From positions 1 to 34,551 of the IMG/VR virus record IMGVR_UViG_3300007603_000010: a stretch of DNA of 34,551 nucleotides. One strand, 5' to 3'. The notes below the pieces were generated by a model. It had not been told where the DNA came from. It saw nothing but the letters and a program-made list of their open reading frames with translations, and did not search any database. A program made the position numbers and the translations under genes. Of this stretch, positions 20,669 to 28,000 are shown piece after piece. Numbering within the stretch: the stretch's first letter is position 1; each line of letters opens with the position of its first letter. This DNA comes from a virus.

Positions 20669-20674
20669 TAATAC
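20669..20674 (+). promoter_or_regulatory. Candidate -10 box TAATAC before the RHH gene
   Basis: TAATAC with TTGCAT just upstream (20660), 28 bases before the ATG at 20703. It follows the end of the helicase-loader gene and would drive the RHH and ERF genes separately. The close TTG/TAATAC spacing is atypical. Confidence 0.3.
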
Positions 20675-20702
20675 CCTTCTGTTCTTCTCCGCTCCTTCCA
20701 CT

Positions 20703-20879
20703 ATGAAAAAAACTTCTTTAAAAATTCGTCAGCGTAACAAAGAAATGATGTTGACTCTTCGCATCGAAAGTAAGACACTCGCCCGTCTGAACACTCTTTC
20801 AAAGAAAAACGCAATGACCCGTTCTGATTTTGTCAGAAATATTTTAGAAAAAACGGTTGACGAAACCAAGAATGTATAA
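20703..20879 (+). CDS. Ribbon-helix-helix (Arc/MetJ-type) DNA-binding protein, 58 aa
   Basis: This short frame encodes 58 residues: a basic N-terminus (MKKTSLKIRQRNKEMMLTLR), a beta strand (LTLRIES), helix A (KTLARLNTLSKKNA) and helix B (TRSDFVRNILEKTV). This is the RHH pattern in which two chains pair their strands to read the major groove. It has its own TAATAC-type promoter box and lies directly before the ERF gene, so it is a likely regulator of the recombination/replication region. Confidence 0.75.
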   Translation: MKKTSLKIRQRNKEMMLTLRIESKTLARLNTLSKKNAMTRSDFVRNILEKTVDETKNV

Positions 20880-20927
20880 CACATTGCTTCTATGAATCCT
20901 TTCAGCACTTTCTTCGATAATAATCCT

Positions 20928-21653
20928 ATGAGCCAAAACACTCCAGAAACCCAAGCCATCCTGTTCAAATCCCTAGTGGACTTCATTGAAGCCAGTAAGG
21001 ATATCCACGCAGACTCCACCAATCCATTTCATCGCAATCGTTATGCCAGCCTATCCGCTCACCTGCTTGCACTTAAACCCCTTGCCGCAAAGCACGGACT
21101 TGCCATCATCCAAATGCCTATCGGTGATTCCGAAAGCGTTGGTGTGCGAACCCTCGTCATCCACGCTTGTGGTGCGTACCTATCGGCTGACGCTCTTATC
21201 CCAGCAGAGAAGGGACTCAAGGGACAAGACGCAGGAGCACTCATTTCTTATCTTCGCCGCTACGCTTTGGCTTCGGTGTCTGGCGTGGCTACTGAGGATG
21301 ACGATGCAGAGACTGACCGAGTCTCAAAGGCTGGAAGTACTGTCTCGCTTGAGAACCCTCCAAAGGGAATGAAGTACATCCCTAACCCTAACGCTGGTAA
21401 GTCCGTTAAGGCTTCTGGTGCTATGGTTGCACCCTTCGGTGACCGCAAGGGTATTCCTCTTGCTGAACTCCCGAAGAAGGAAGATGACCGTAGCGTTAAG
21501 TGCGGTGACCTCTACTACTTCGCTAAGGTCTGGACTCCCAAGCCCTTTGGTGAATCAACCACCGTTTCCCCTAAAGACCTCGCTATTAAGGCTGAAGCAA
21601 TCCGTCTCTTTGAAGGCGAAGCACCGCAAACCGCTGACGAAGTCCCTTTCTAA
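20928..21653 (+). CDS. erf: ERF-family single-strand annealing protein
   Basis: The ATG at 20928 (MSQNTPETQAILFKSLV) is preferred because it starts close to the conserved ERF core and follows the TCCT that also precedes the ATGs at 16485 and 18109; an in-frame ATG at 20892 would add 12 residues. The 241-residue protein has DSTNPFHRNRYASLSAHLLA and the hallmark QDAGALISYLRRYALASVSG then VATEDDDAE. ERF proteins anneal complementary strands and partner with exonucleases such as the one at 18109. The C-terminus is a linker ending ADEVPF, resembling the acidic-PF tip of SSB; no separate SSB gene is visible. Confidence 0.87.
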   Translation: MSQNTPETQAILFKSLVDFIEASKDIHADSTNPFHRNRYASLSAHLLALKPLAAKHGLAIIQMPIGDSESVGVRTLVIHACGAYLSADALIPAEKGLKGQDAGALISYLRRYALASVSGVATEDDDAETDRVSKAGSTVSLENPPKGMKYIPNPNAGKSVKASGAMVAPFGDRKGIPLAELPKKEDDRSVKCGDLYYFAKVWTPKPFGESTTVSPKDLAIKAEAIRLFEGEAPQTADEVPF

Positions 21654-21671
21654 TTCTAACCCATAATTCAT

Positions 21672-21866
21672 ATGTCCAATACCTATAAGTACTACGGCAA
21701 AGGCACGAACTACATCATCCTTTCGGATGGTAACATCGCTCGCCTCCTGAAGCCCACCAAGATTCACCGCCAGACCTACTACAACTTCACCGTTGAAGGT
21801 AAGTACAAGCGGTACAACCAGCAGGACTTGGTTAAGTTGCTGGAAGCAGATAAGAAGGATGCCTGA
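21672..21866 (+). CDS. Unknown small protein, 64 aa
   Basis: A 64-residue basic protein (MSNTYKYYGKGTNYIILSDG; then NIARLLKPTKIHRQTYYNFT; then VEGKYKRYNQQDLVKLLEAD). The pattern of strands followed by KRYNQQDLVKLL resembles the end of a small winged DNA-binding domain, but is not conclusive. The ATG follows the ERF stop by 18 bases. The next gene starts inside its last codons. No family recognised. Confidence 0.6.
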   Translation: MSNTYKYYGKGTNYIILSDGNIARLLKPTKIHRQTYYNFTVEGKYKRYNQQDLVKLLEADKKDA

Positions 21867-22254
21867 GTACCAGCCAAAGACAGAAGGAATCACCTACCTC
21901 CGTCACGCCATCATTCAGCAACGCAAACGCAAAGTAGCAAAATTCATCTCTCTACCTATGGAACAAGCCGAGAAAATCGTTAGCCAAGCCGAGGGGTTCG
22001 TCCCTCGTAAGGCTGGCTATGACCCACGCAGGAACTCAGAAAAAGCAGCGGCACTAATCCTTGGCTTAGAAGTCAAGGAACTGGTGGCTAAACTTGACGC
22101 ACCAGATACGGCTAGTCTTTTAAACAAACTAGCGGAAGCAAAGAACTACATCAAGATGCTTGAAGAGGGTGGAGACATCCTGTACTCTCATTCTACTTCT
22201 GGTGGTGGGCGACAAGGTTGGTTGAACACACGGAAGTTCCGCACGAACAAATGA
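21859..22254 (+). CDS. Unknown protein, 131 aa
   Basis: The ATG at 21859 (MPEYQPKTEGITYLRHAIIQ) overlaps the stop of the preceding gene by eight bases and has AAGAAGG upstream. The 131-residue protein is basic and helical (RKRKVAKFISLPMEQAEKIV, then KAAALILGLEVKELVAKLDA) with a flexible Gly/Ser/Arg tail. It lies between DNA-binding genes in the replication operon. Its stop overlaps the next ATG as ATGA. No family recognised. Confidence 0.65.
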   Translation: MPEYQPKTEGITYLRHAIIQQRKRKVAKFISLPMEQAEKIVSQAEGFVPRKAGYDPRRNSEKAAALILGLEVKELVAKLDAPDTASLLNKLAEAKNYIKMLEEGGDILYSHSTSGGGRQGWLNTRKFRTNK

Positions 22255-22571
22255 ATAAAGGCACAAGCACATATGGTTACGGCAAAACCCTGTTGCTTGT
22301 GGTTAAGGCTTACTGTGATGGTTTAACTATGCCAGAGACAGCCAAGGCTTGTGGGCTGTCTTATGGTGCAGTCTATGGTGTTAAGAGGCGTATGAATCTA
22401 GATTTTAAACTAGATAAAGGCAGACGCAAGCACGGCTCAGTAAAGGAAATTGTTATTCTTGAACACCAAAACGGATTAACTCCAAGAGAAATTATTAATA
22501 AACATAACTTGGTTAGGTGTTCAGTTTACTCCGTTTTAAAGGACTGTTCTATTAAGCCTAATAAAAAATGA
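22251..22571 (+). CDS. Tandem helix-turn-helix protein, 106 aa
   Basis: The ATG at 22251 overlaps the preceding stop as ATGA. The 106-residue protein has two similar HTH units: VKAYCDGLTMPETAKACGLS then YGAVYGVKRRM (about residues 18-48), and ILEHQNGLTPREIINKHNLV then RCSVYSVLKDC (about 68-100). The GLT-x-x-E and (A/S)VY-x-V positions repeat, suggesting internal duplication. The linker is Lys/Arg-rich. It probably binds a direct or inverted DNA repeat as a single chain. The next gene starts at its stop (ATGA). Confidence 0.72.
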   Translation: MNKGTSTYGYGKTLLLVVKAYCDGLTMPETAKACGLSYGAVYGVKRRMNLDFKLDKGRRKHGSVKEIVILEHQNGLTPREIINKHNLVRCSVYSVLKDCSIKPNKK

Positions 22572-22774
22572 TTCACGAATTCCGCAATCCAATCCCAGTC
22601 CAAACCGATATCGGCTATGGATGGATGATGTATGTGCGGGATGGTGGAACTTGGAGTAACGACATCTTTGCTATTGTGCTAGAGAAAGACGGTGTTATCC
22701 GTCATATGCGTACCGACCAGTTCAAGGTTTTACAAAACCCCACTTTCGATATCTCTAATGAGCAAACTAATTAA
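22568..22774 (+). CDS. Unknown small protein, 68 aa
   Basis: A 68-residue protein beginning MIHEFRNPIPVQTDIGYGWM, beta-rich with acidic and aromatic residues (YVRDGGTWSNDIFAIVLEKD). It has the character of a small beta-barrel and is coupled by ATGA to the HTH gene. The phosphoesterase gene starts 17 bases before its stop. No family recognised. Confidence 0.62.
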   Translation: MIHEFRNPIPVQTDIGYGWMMYVRDGGTWSNDIFAIVLEKDGVIRHMRTDQFKVLQNPTFDISNEQTN

Positions 22775-23495
22775 GTTCGTAGCCGTAGGTGACAACCACG
22801 GTGATATGGTGGATAAAGATGTTGCGGCTGAGTTCTTCAAATTTCTTAAGTGGTTTTCTCCTGACCAAGTAATCCACCTAGGTGATAACTGGGATTTTAG
22901 AAGCATCAGGCGTGGTGCTGGTCGCAAGGAAGAAGACGAGTCGCTGATTGCTGATGTCAAGGCTGGCAAAGATTTCATTACCCGTGTCCAACCTTCTGTA
23001 TTCCTAAACGGAAATCACGATGACCGCCTTGACCAGATTATCAACGGCTCGACTAGCGGGATGATGGTAGACTATTGCCACGACCTAAAGGAGAGCATTA
23101 AGAGCCATCTTAAGAAGAACGGTTGCAAGAAAATTTACGACTATCACGCAGAACAAGGCGTACATAGATTAGGCAAAATTGCTTTTGTACACGGATACAC
23201 CTGTGGTGTAAGAGCCGTAGAGGAACACGCTATCCATTACGCAGAGCCTCAGGGTGCTGTCATTATGGGTCACCTCCATAGCATCCAGCAAATCAACGCT
23301 AGGAAGCATCAAGGTGCTGTCGGATTCTCTGGAGGTTGCCTATGCGGTAAATCCCCTGAGTACGCCAAAAACCGTCTAGCCACCAGCAAATGGGGGTCAG
23401 GCTGGACTTACGGGTTCACCCAAGGCAACGAATGGAAGGTCTGGCAAGCCCACCGAGTGGGCAAGAAATTTATCTATTCTATCAAAGGACTATGA
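22758..23495 (+). CDS. Calcineurin-like metallophosphoesterase
   Basis: The ATG at 22758 (MSKLIKFVAVGDNHGDMV) is used because it starts directly at the catalytic domain. The 245-residue protein has the five family motifs in order: VGDNHGD (D-x-H), HLGDNWD (GD), LNGNHDDR (GNHD), FVHGYT (H) and MGHLHS (GHxH), which bind two metal ions. Family members are phosphodiesterases or phosphatases, including DNA nucleases of the Mre11 type. A DNA substrate is suggested by the replication operon but not shown. It overlaps the next gene by ATGA. Confidence 0.9.
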   Translation: MSKLIKFVAVGDNHGDMVDKDVAAEFFKFLKWFSPDQVIHLGDNWDFRSIRRGAGRKEEDESLIADVKAGKDFITRVQPSVFLNGNHDDRLDQIINGSTSGMMVDYCHDLKESIKSHLKKNGCKKIYDYHAEQGVHRLGKIAFVHGYTCGVRAVEEHAIHYAEPQGAVIMGHLHSIQQINARKHQGAVGFSGGCLCGKSPEYAKNRLATSKWGSGWTYGFTQGNEWKVWQAHRVGKKFIYSIKGL

Positions 23496-23731
23496 CCAAT
23501 AAAGACCTCAAAGAACTAGAACGAATGTTTGGCACTAAGTGCGAAGAGAACCCTGCCAAAGGCTTCTTCACACGCAGACAACTGCAAAAAATGTGGAACT
23601 GCGGAGAGAGTGCTATCTCCAAAAGAATTAATTTGTCCGTTAGAAACAATCTTCTTGAAATGAAGATGTATCGTGTGAAATCTGGTATGGTCACACGCCC
23701 AATTCCTCACTACCGTATCACCAAAAAATAA
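23492..23731 (+). CDS. Winged-helix DNA-binding-like protein, 79 aa
   Basis: The ATG at 23492 overlaps the phosphoesterase stop as ATGA. Residues about 25-70 (GFFTRRQLQKMWNCGESAIS, then KRINLSVRNNLLEMKMYRV) read as a small winged helix, with the wing continuing into TRPIPHYRITKK. The protein is strongly basic. It is near the end of the early operon; a regulatory or DNA-processing role is likely but unproven. Confidence 0.66.
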   Translation: MTNKDLKELERMFGTKCEENPAKGFFTRRQLQKMWNCGESAISKRINLSVRNNLLEMKMYRVKSGMVTRPIPHYRITKK

Positions 23732-23733
23732 TT

Positions 23734-24012
23734 ATGTCATCCGATAATAAACTCAAAAACTTCCTCAAGGACTTCGATGAATCCATCGTTCCCGCTGATG
23801 GTCTAGACTACGCTTTCTATGGCGTAGCAAAGACTGAGACTGGCTATCAAGCCATCTACTCAACGGAGCGAATTATCGCCCATTTGATGGAGGAAGATAT
23901 GATGGACTTCGATGCCGCTGAAGAGTTTATGCACAAGAACATCTTTGATGCATACCAAGGCGAGAACCCGCCTATCTTTATGGACATCATCCCTGAGGAG
24001 TTCTGGAAATGA
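23734..24012 (+). CDS. Unknown acidic protein, 92 aa
   Basis: A 92-residue strongly acidic protein (MSSDNKLKNFLKDFDESIVP; then LMEEDMMDFDAAEEFMHKN; ending MDIIPEEFWK). The EEDMMDFDAAEEF segment followed by a Y-Q-G-E-N-P-P-I stretch looks like a small conserved phage family. It is the last gene of the plus-strand operon, with its stop two bases from the stop of the opposing spanin-like gene. Confidence 0.65.
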   Translation: MSSDNKLKNFLKDFDESIVPADGLDYAFYGVAKTETGYQAIYSTERIIAHLMEEDMMDFDAAEEFMHKNIFDAYQGENPPIFMDIIPEEFWK

Positions 24013-24014
24013 GA

Positions 24015-24734
24015 TTACTCTTCATTCTCTTTTGCGTCTGCTTCGTCTTTGAGGCTGTCCTTTTTGTAGCGATTCTTAATACTTTTAATAAAGACGAAAA
24101 GAAGTCCTGTTGCTACAACTGCAAGACTTGTGCCGACAATCCAAGCAAACCATTGGCTGTCAAAAATCCAGAGGCTACCCATAGCCAAAGCACCGCCACC
24201 CATCAGAATTAACCCCTTGGTCTTCCAAGGCGTAAAGGCAATTACTGCTAGTCCTGCAACAAATAACCCCAGTCCTGTGGTACTAAACTGCCATAGGGCT
24301 TTTTCTTTTAAAGCAACTTGACGCTCTTTCTCCGCATTGTCGGCTATGGCTTGGGCGACAGCAATGGCGTTCTCCTTCTCTTCTACCAAAGCCCACAGGT
24401 CGCTAGTTTCAGAATCAATCTTCAACGCCTCTTCTTTGTCCTTCTTGACCGCCTTGTGGTCTTTTGATTCGACCATCCGTCTAAAAGATTCAACTCGTTC
24501 TTGCTTTGGCTTGCTGACCCCGCTGAGTCTTGCGACTTGCCCTTCAACGAGTTCTCTAGCAATCCCATCAGGAATGGCAGGAGCGACAGCAGTAAGGGCA
24601 GAAGCCGCTTCAGAAACGATTCCTTCGATTTTGTCAATGTATAGGTCTTTCTCCTTGTTGTTGATTATTACTGGAGCAATTGGCTCTTGGGTTGCACATC
24701 CGCATAAAAATATTGATGCTATTATATATCTCAT
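24015..24734 (-). CDS. Lipoprotein with coiled coil and membrane segments (u-spanin-like)
   Basis: A 239-residue protein. The N-terminus (MRYIIASIFLCGCATQ) is a lipoprotein signal with lipobox LCGC, cleaved before Cys13. Next come Asp/Glu/Lys-rich helices with coiled-coil character (about 85-140: SETSDLWALVEEKENAIAVA) and then three hydrophobic segments near 150-215 (STTGLGLFVAGLAVIAFTPW and two more), with a basic/acidic cytoplasmic-type end. An outer-membrane lipid anchor at one end and inner-membrane helices at the other is the plan of a unimolecular spanin, although u-spanins normally have a single terminal membrane segment. It overlaps the holin stop as ATGA. Confidence 0.6.
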   Translation of the reverse strand: MRYIIASIFLCGCATQEPIAPVIINNKEKDLYIDKIEGIVSEAASALTAVAPAIPDGIARELVEGQVARLSGVSKPKQERVESFRRMVESKDHKAVKKDKEEALKIDSETSDLWALVEEKENAIAVAQAIADNAEKERQVALKEKALWQFSTTGLGLFVAGLAVIAFTPWKTKGLILMGGGALAMGSLWIFDSQWFAWIVGTSLAVVATGLLFVFIKSIKNRYKKDSLKDEADAKENEE

Positions 24735-25033
24735 TTGAGTTTTTCTAAAGCCTTGGTTCTGACCCAGTCAAACAACTCAGGGGCAATAGAACCAGCGATA
24801 GAACATAGAACGCTTTTGTAAATAGGCTCTATGTCCACAGAGTACAAGGATAGGCTTGTAATTACGCCTACCACAGCACCTGCCGCTATCTTTCTGAACC
24901 ATATAAAGAAAGTGTATTTTTCATTTCTGAGGACAAGGCTAGTGAAAGCACCAAGAGCACCGAAGATAGCCATAATCCATCCCCCTCGTTTGAGTTCTTG
25001 AATAAGGACTTCATAGTCGTGGTTGTCGTTCAT
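24731..25033 (-). CDS. Holin-like membrane protein, 100 aa
   Basis: A 100-residue protein with about three hydrophobic segments: GGWIMAIFGALGAFTSLVL (17-35), KIAAGAVVGVITSLSLYSV (about 48-66) and SVLCSIAGSIAPELFDWV (about 74-91). A short charged N-terminus and a basic C-terminus (RTKALEKLK) complete the holin plan, and the GGW start plus a SxAGSIAPELF motif resemble holin superfamily III (LydA-type). Holins permeabilise the inner membrane at a set time and would release the GH19 endolysin. It is two bases from the stop of the giant gene. Confidence 0.75.
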   Translation of the reverse strand: MNDNHDYEVLIQELKRGGWIMAIFGALGAFTSLVLRNEKYTFFIWFRKIAAGAVVGVITSLSLYSVDIEPIYKSVLCSIAGSIAPELFDWVRTKALEKLK

Positions 25034-25035
25034 CG

Positions 25036-28000
25036 TCAGTTCCTCAATGCTCGTTTTTTGGCTTCTTGTTCAGAAGCGTAGATGCCGACTTGAACTTTCT
25101 GGGAGTTATAGACCTTGAACTTGTCTCCTTGAATCATAATGATGTATCCGTTGATAGCCTGTAATACCTTTCCATTAGGTGCGACTTTCTCCGCAAAATT
25201 TTCTTTTACGCTGTAATTAGCGTTCATATCCCTATAATCTACCTGACCAACATCCTTGGTTCTGGTTGCACCGTAAGGGTTGCTGTTCATACCAAGCAGG
25301 TTTGTCTGCACATTACTTGGAAGGTCTGAAAGTTTACGCTCACCAGAGTTAGCAGAGATAGATGTTTCGTGCAGGTCTAGGACATTGATAGGTCTCTTGA
25401 GCAACAGAATCTCAGGCTTCTGCCCGTTCTTTTGAACAATACCTGTGTTATAAGACCTGTGACCAGAGTCCATAGATTCTACAAAGTCATTGAATTTTAT
25501 AATGCCGTAGACATCTCCAGACTTAAGTCCTTTTGTAAGGCTATCTGTAAGCGTGTTGCCCATTGTGCTCTTGAGGTTAGCAAGCGTGAACGCTCCTGCC
25601 GTTTTAGAGCCATCCCATTCAGGGAAGAACCGCATAACTTCCTGCTTCTTCTTATCGCTAAGACCTTTCATAACTCTGTCCCACACAGCACCCATAAAGT
25701 CGTCTATCATAGGTGCTCTTGTGCCAAAGTTCTGAATGCTACTGTCTTCAAGGGTAAGCATCACGCTGGCAATCAACTCATCATAATTCATCTTGTTGTC
25801 CTTAACAATCTTCCTGAGTGCATCAGTCTGCTTGTTCTCAATTACAACTTCCCCAGTTTTTTTGTCCTTATGCGTGGTAACTTTTTCAACGGCTTCAGCC
25901 ATCGCAATGCGAAGGTCTTTTTCGGAGACAATCTTACCACGCTTAAAGATGTCAAAAACATTGTAGTAGAACTCAGAGCCTTGAACTGACGCTCTAGCCT
26001 TCTCGTAAGATGTGAAGGTCAGAGGCATAATTGCTGTAACACCTTTGCCCGCATCTTTGTTTGCCTGTACAGCGTTGTTAGTTAGGTTGACAAACCCTTC
26101 ACCTTGCGATGCCCAAGCCGCATTGCTTCCTCTTTCAGCCTGAAGCATAGGGTAAGGAAGACCTCCAGCACCCTCAGCAACCACCCTGCCTTCGGCTGTG
26201 GTGATGTCTGTACCCGTAAGGGTATCAGGAGCGTGGCTGATTGCCCTAAGCCCTCTGAGGTCATTTAAATCCTCAGCGGTGGCGTACCTGACAAAGCCTC
26301 CAGCCGATGCCATAGCCTTCTTGAACCAAGGCATATCCTCAGACTTACGGAGGACAAGCATATCCCTTTCGTTCAGGGAGTACCATTTGTCAGATTGAAT
26401 CTTGCTCCAAGCGTACACCCAGAGTTCGTGACCCTTATGCTTCTCGATATTGACCGTGCCGTCAGCCTCAGTATTATGAATCTCCATCTCAGGATACTTC
26501 AGTTTATTGAAGTTATCCATAGTGGCTGGCATATACTGCCCCGTGTATTGGTCTAGGAGTTTAGAGTAGTTCTCTCCGAATGTCCTGACCTGTGACTTCA
26601 GCGGAAGACCTAGGTCGTTTTCAATACGCTGGAAGAAGTCCGTAGCACCCATTGCTCTGGCTCGTTCAGCGGCTTCAGAGTACAGCAGGTGCTGGTAATT
26701 CTTACCTCGGTATGCAGGTTCAACGCTGACGCTAGGGTCTGAGAAAATCTTTCTGCCATCCTTTGCTCCAATCTGAGTCTTCCAAGTGATGTGACCAACC
26801 TCTTTACCAGCCTCAGTAATCTGAAGGTAGTGGTTGTGTGTGCTCTTACCCGCAACCCTTCCAGCCATCACAGCCATACCTCTGCTTGCACTAGCCTTTT
26901 CGGTTTCAAATGTAAGTTTAAGTTCTTTTGACATCTCAGGGTTCTCAGCCGCATAGCGTCCAATGAATCCCTTCTTCCATTTCAGGCTTTTTTGGTTATA
27001 GGTTTGACCGCCCTTGTCGTTTTCGTTGACAGAAAAATGAATAGGAAGTTGGTCTTTTATACCATAGCCTCTTTGAGCCTTAACTTTTTGACTAGCACCA
27101 AACAGATAAGCGTCTATGTGGTCAGCGGGAACGCCAAGTGAACTAGCAACAGTATCTTTATAGAAATTAGCATCAGACATATCAGAGATAGGCTGTTTAT
27201 AATCACTAGAAATAGACAGTTTACCTTTCTCAAGTAAATTTCCTTTCTCATCGTACTTTGGCTTTTCATATCTGCCGTAGATATTAGGTCTATCGTCATC
27301 ATATTTAAATTTATCAAACCATTCGCTATGCGTAAAATCTGGTCTGTCCAATTCCCACATTGGGTTTTTCATTCTAACACCTTCGTTGTCTTTCCAATAC
27401 CAAAGACCGCTGTTCTTTGCTTCCCAAATATTATCTGCTTTTGTTTTTCCTGTTTGCGGGTAGTGACCAATGTCTTCCCATCCAACATTGTCTGGATTTG
27501 TTTTGCTACCCCTAGCGTCTGGATTTCCAGTAATTTCATCATTTCCAACGCTAACTCTGCGAACTAATAATCCTTGTTCATCTTTTGATTCAAAGATGTT
27601 TTTCTTTGGTTTGTAGTAATCATCTCCTCCTTGGTAGTCGCTAGGGCTGTAGTATTTTGTGTCCCTGCTTTCTCTTTCAGCCCCAGTATTGGAGCGTCTA
27701 GCGTCCGTGTCCGATACCTTACGCTTATTGCCCATTACTTCTTGAACACGCTTGGCAAGTTGTTTTCTTGTATTCCTGATATTGTTCAATTCGTAATTAT
27801 AAGTGTAGTAGTCTCCTTGCTTCTGAAGTTTTTTTGTAGCCTCTGTCAGACTTGTTCTTCCTTCTACGACATCGCTATAGATTTGCTTTGAAACGCTGTC
27901 GCTTCTAGAAGCCTTTTCTAAGGCAATCATCATATCGTCTTTGCTGGCTGATGTAAATACATCGAGGTTGTCAGCAATGTCTTTTACGCTTTGAGGCATC

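Noticed and set aside
24009-24212. A 67-residue plus-strand frame with a hydrophobic start and Cys cluster, beginning with an ATGA overlap
   Set aside because: It is antisense to the acidic and basic C-terminal codons of the spanin-like gene, which automatically give Phe/Leu-rich antisense frames; the Cys cluster has no matching motif.
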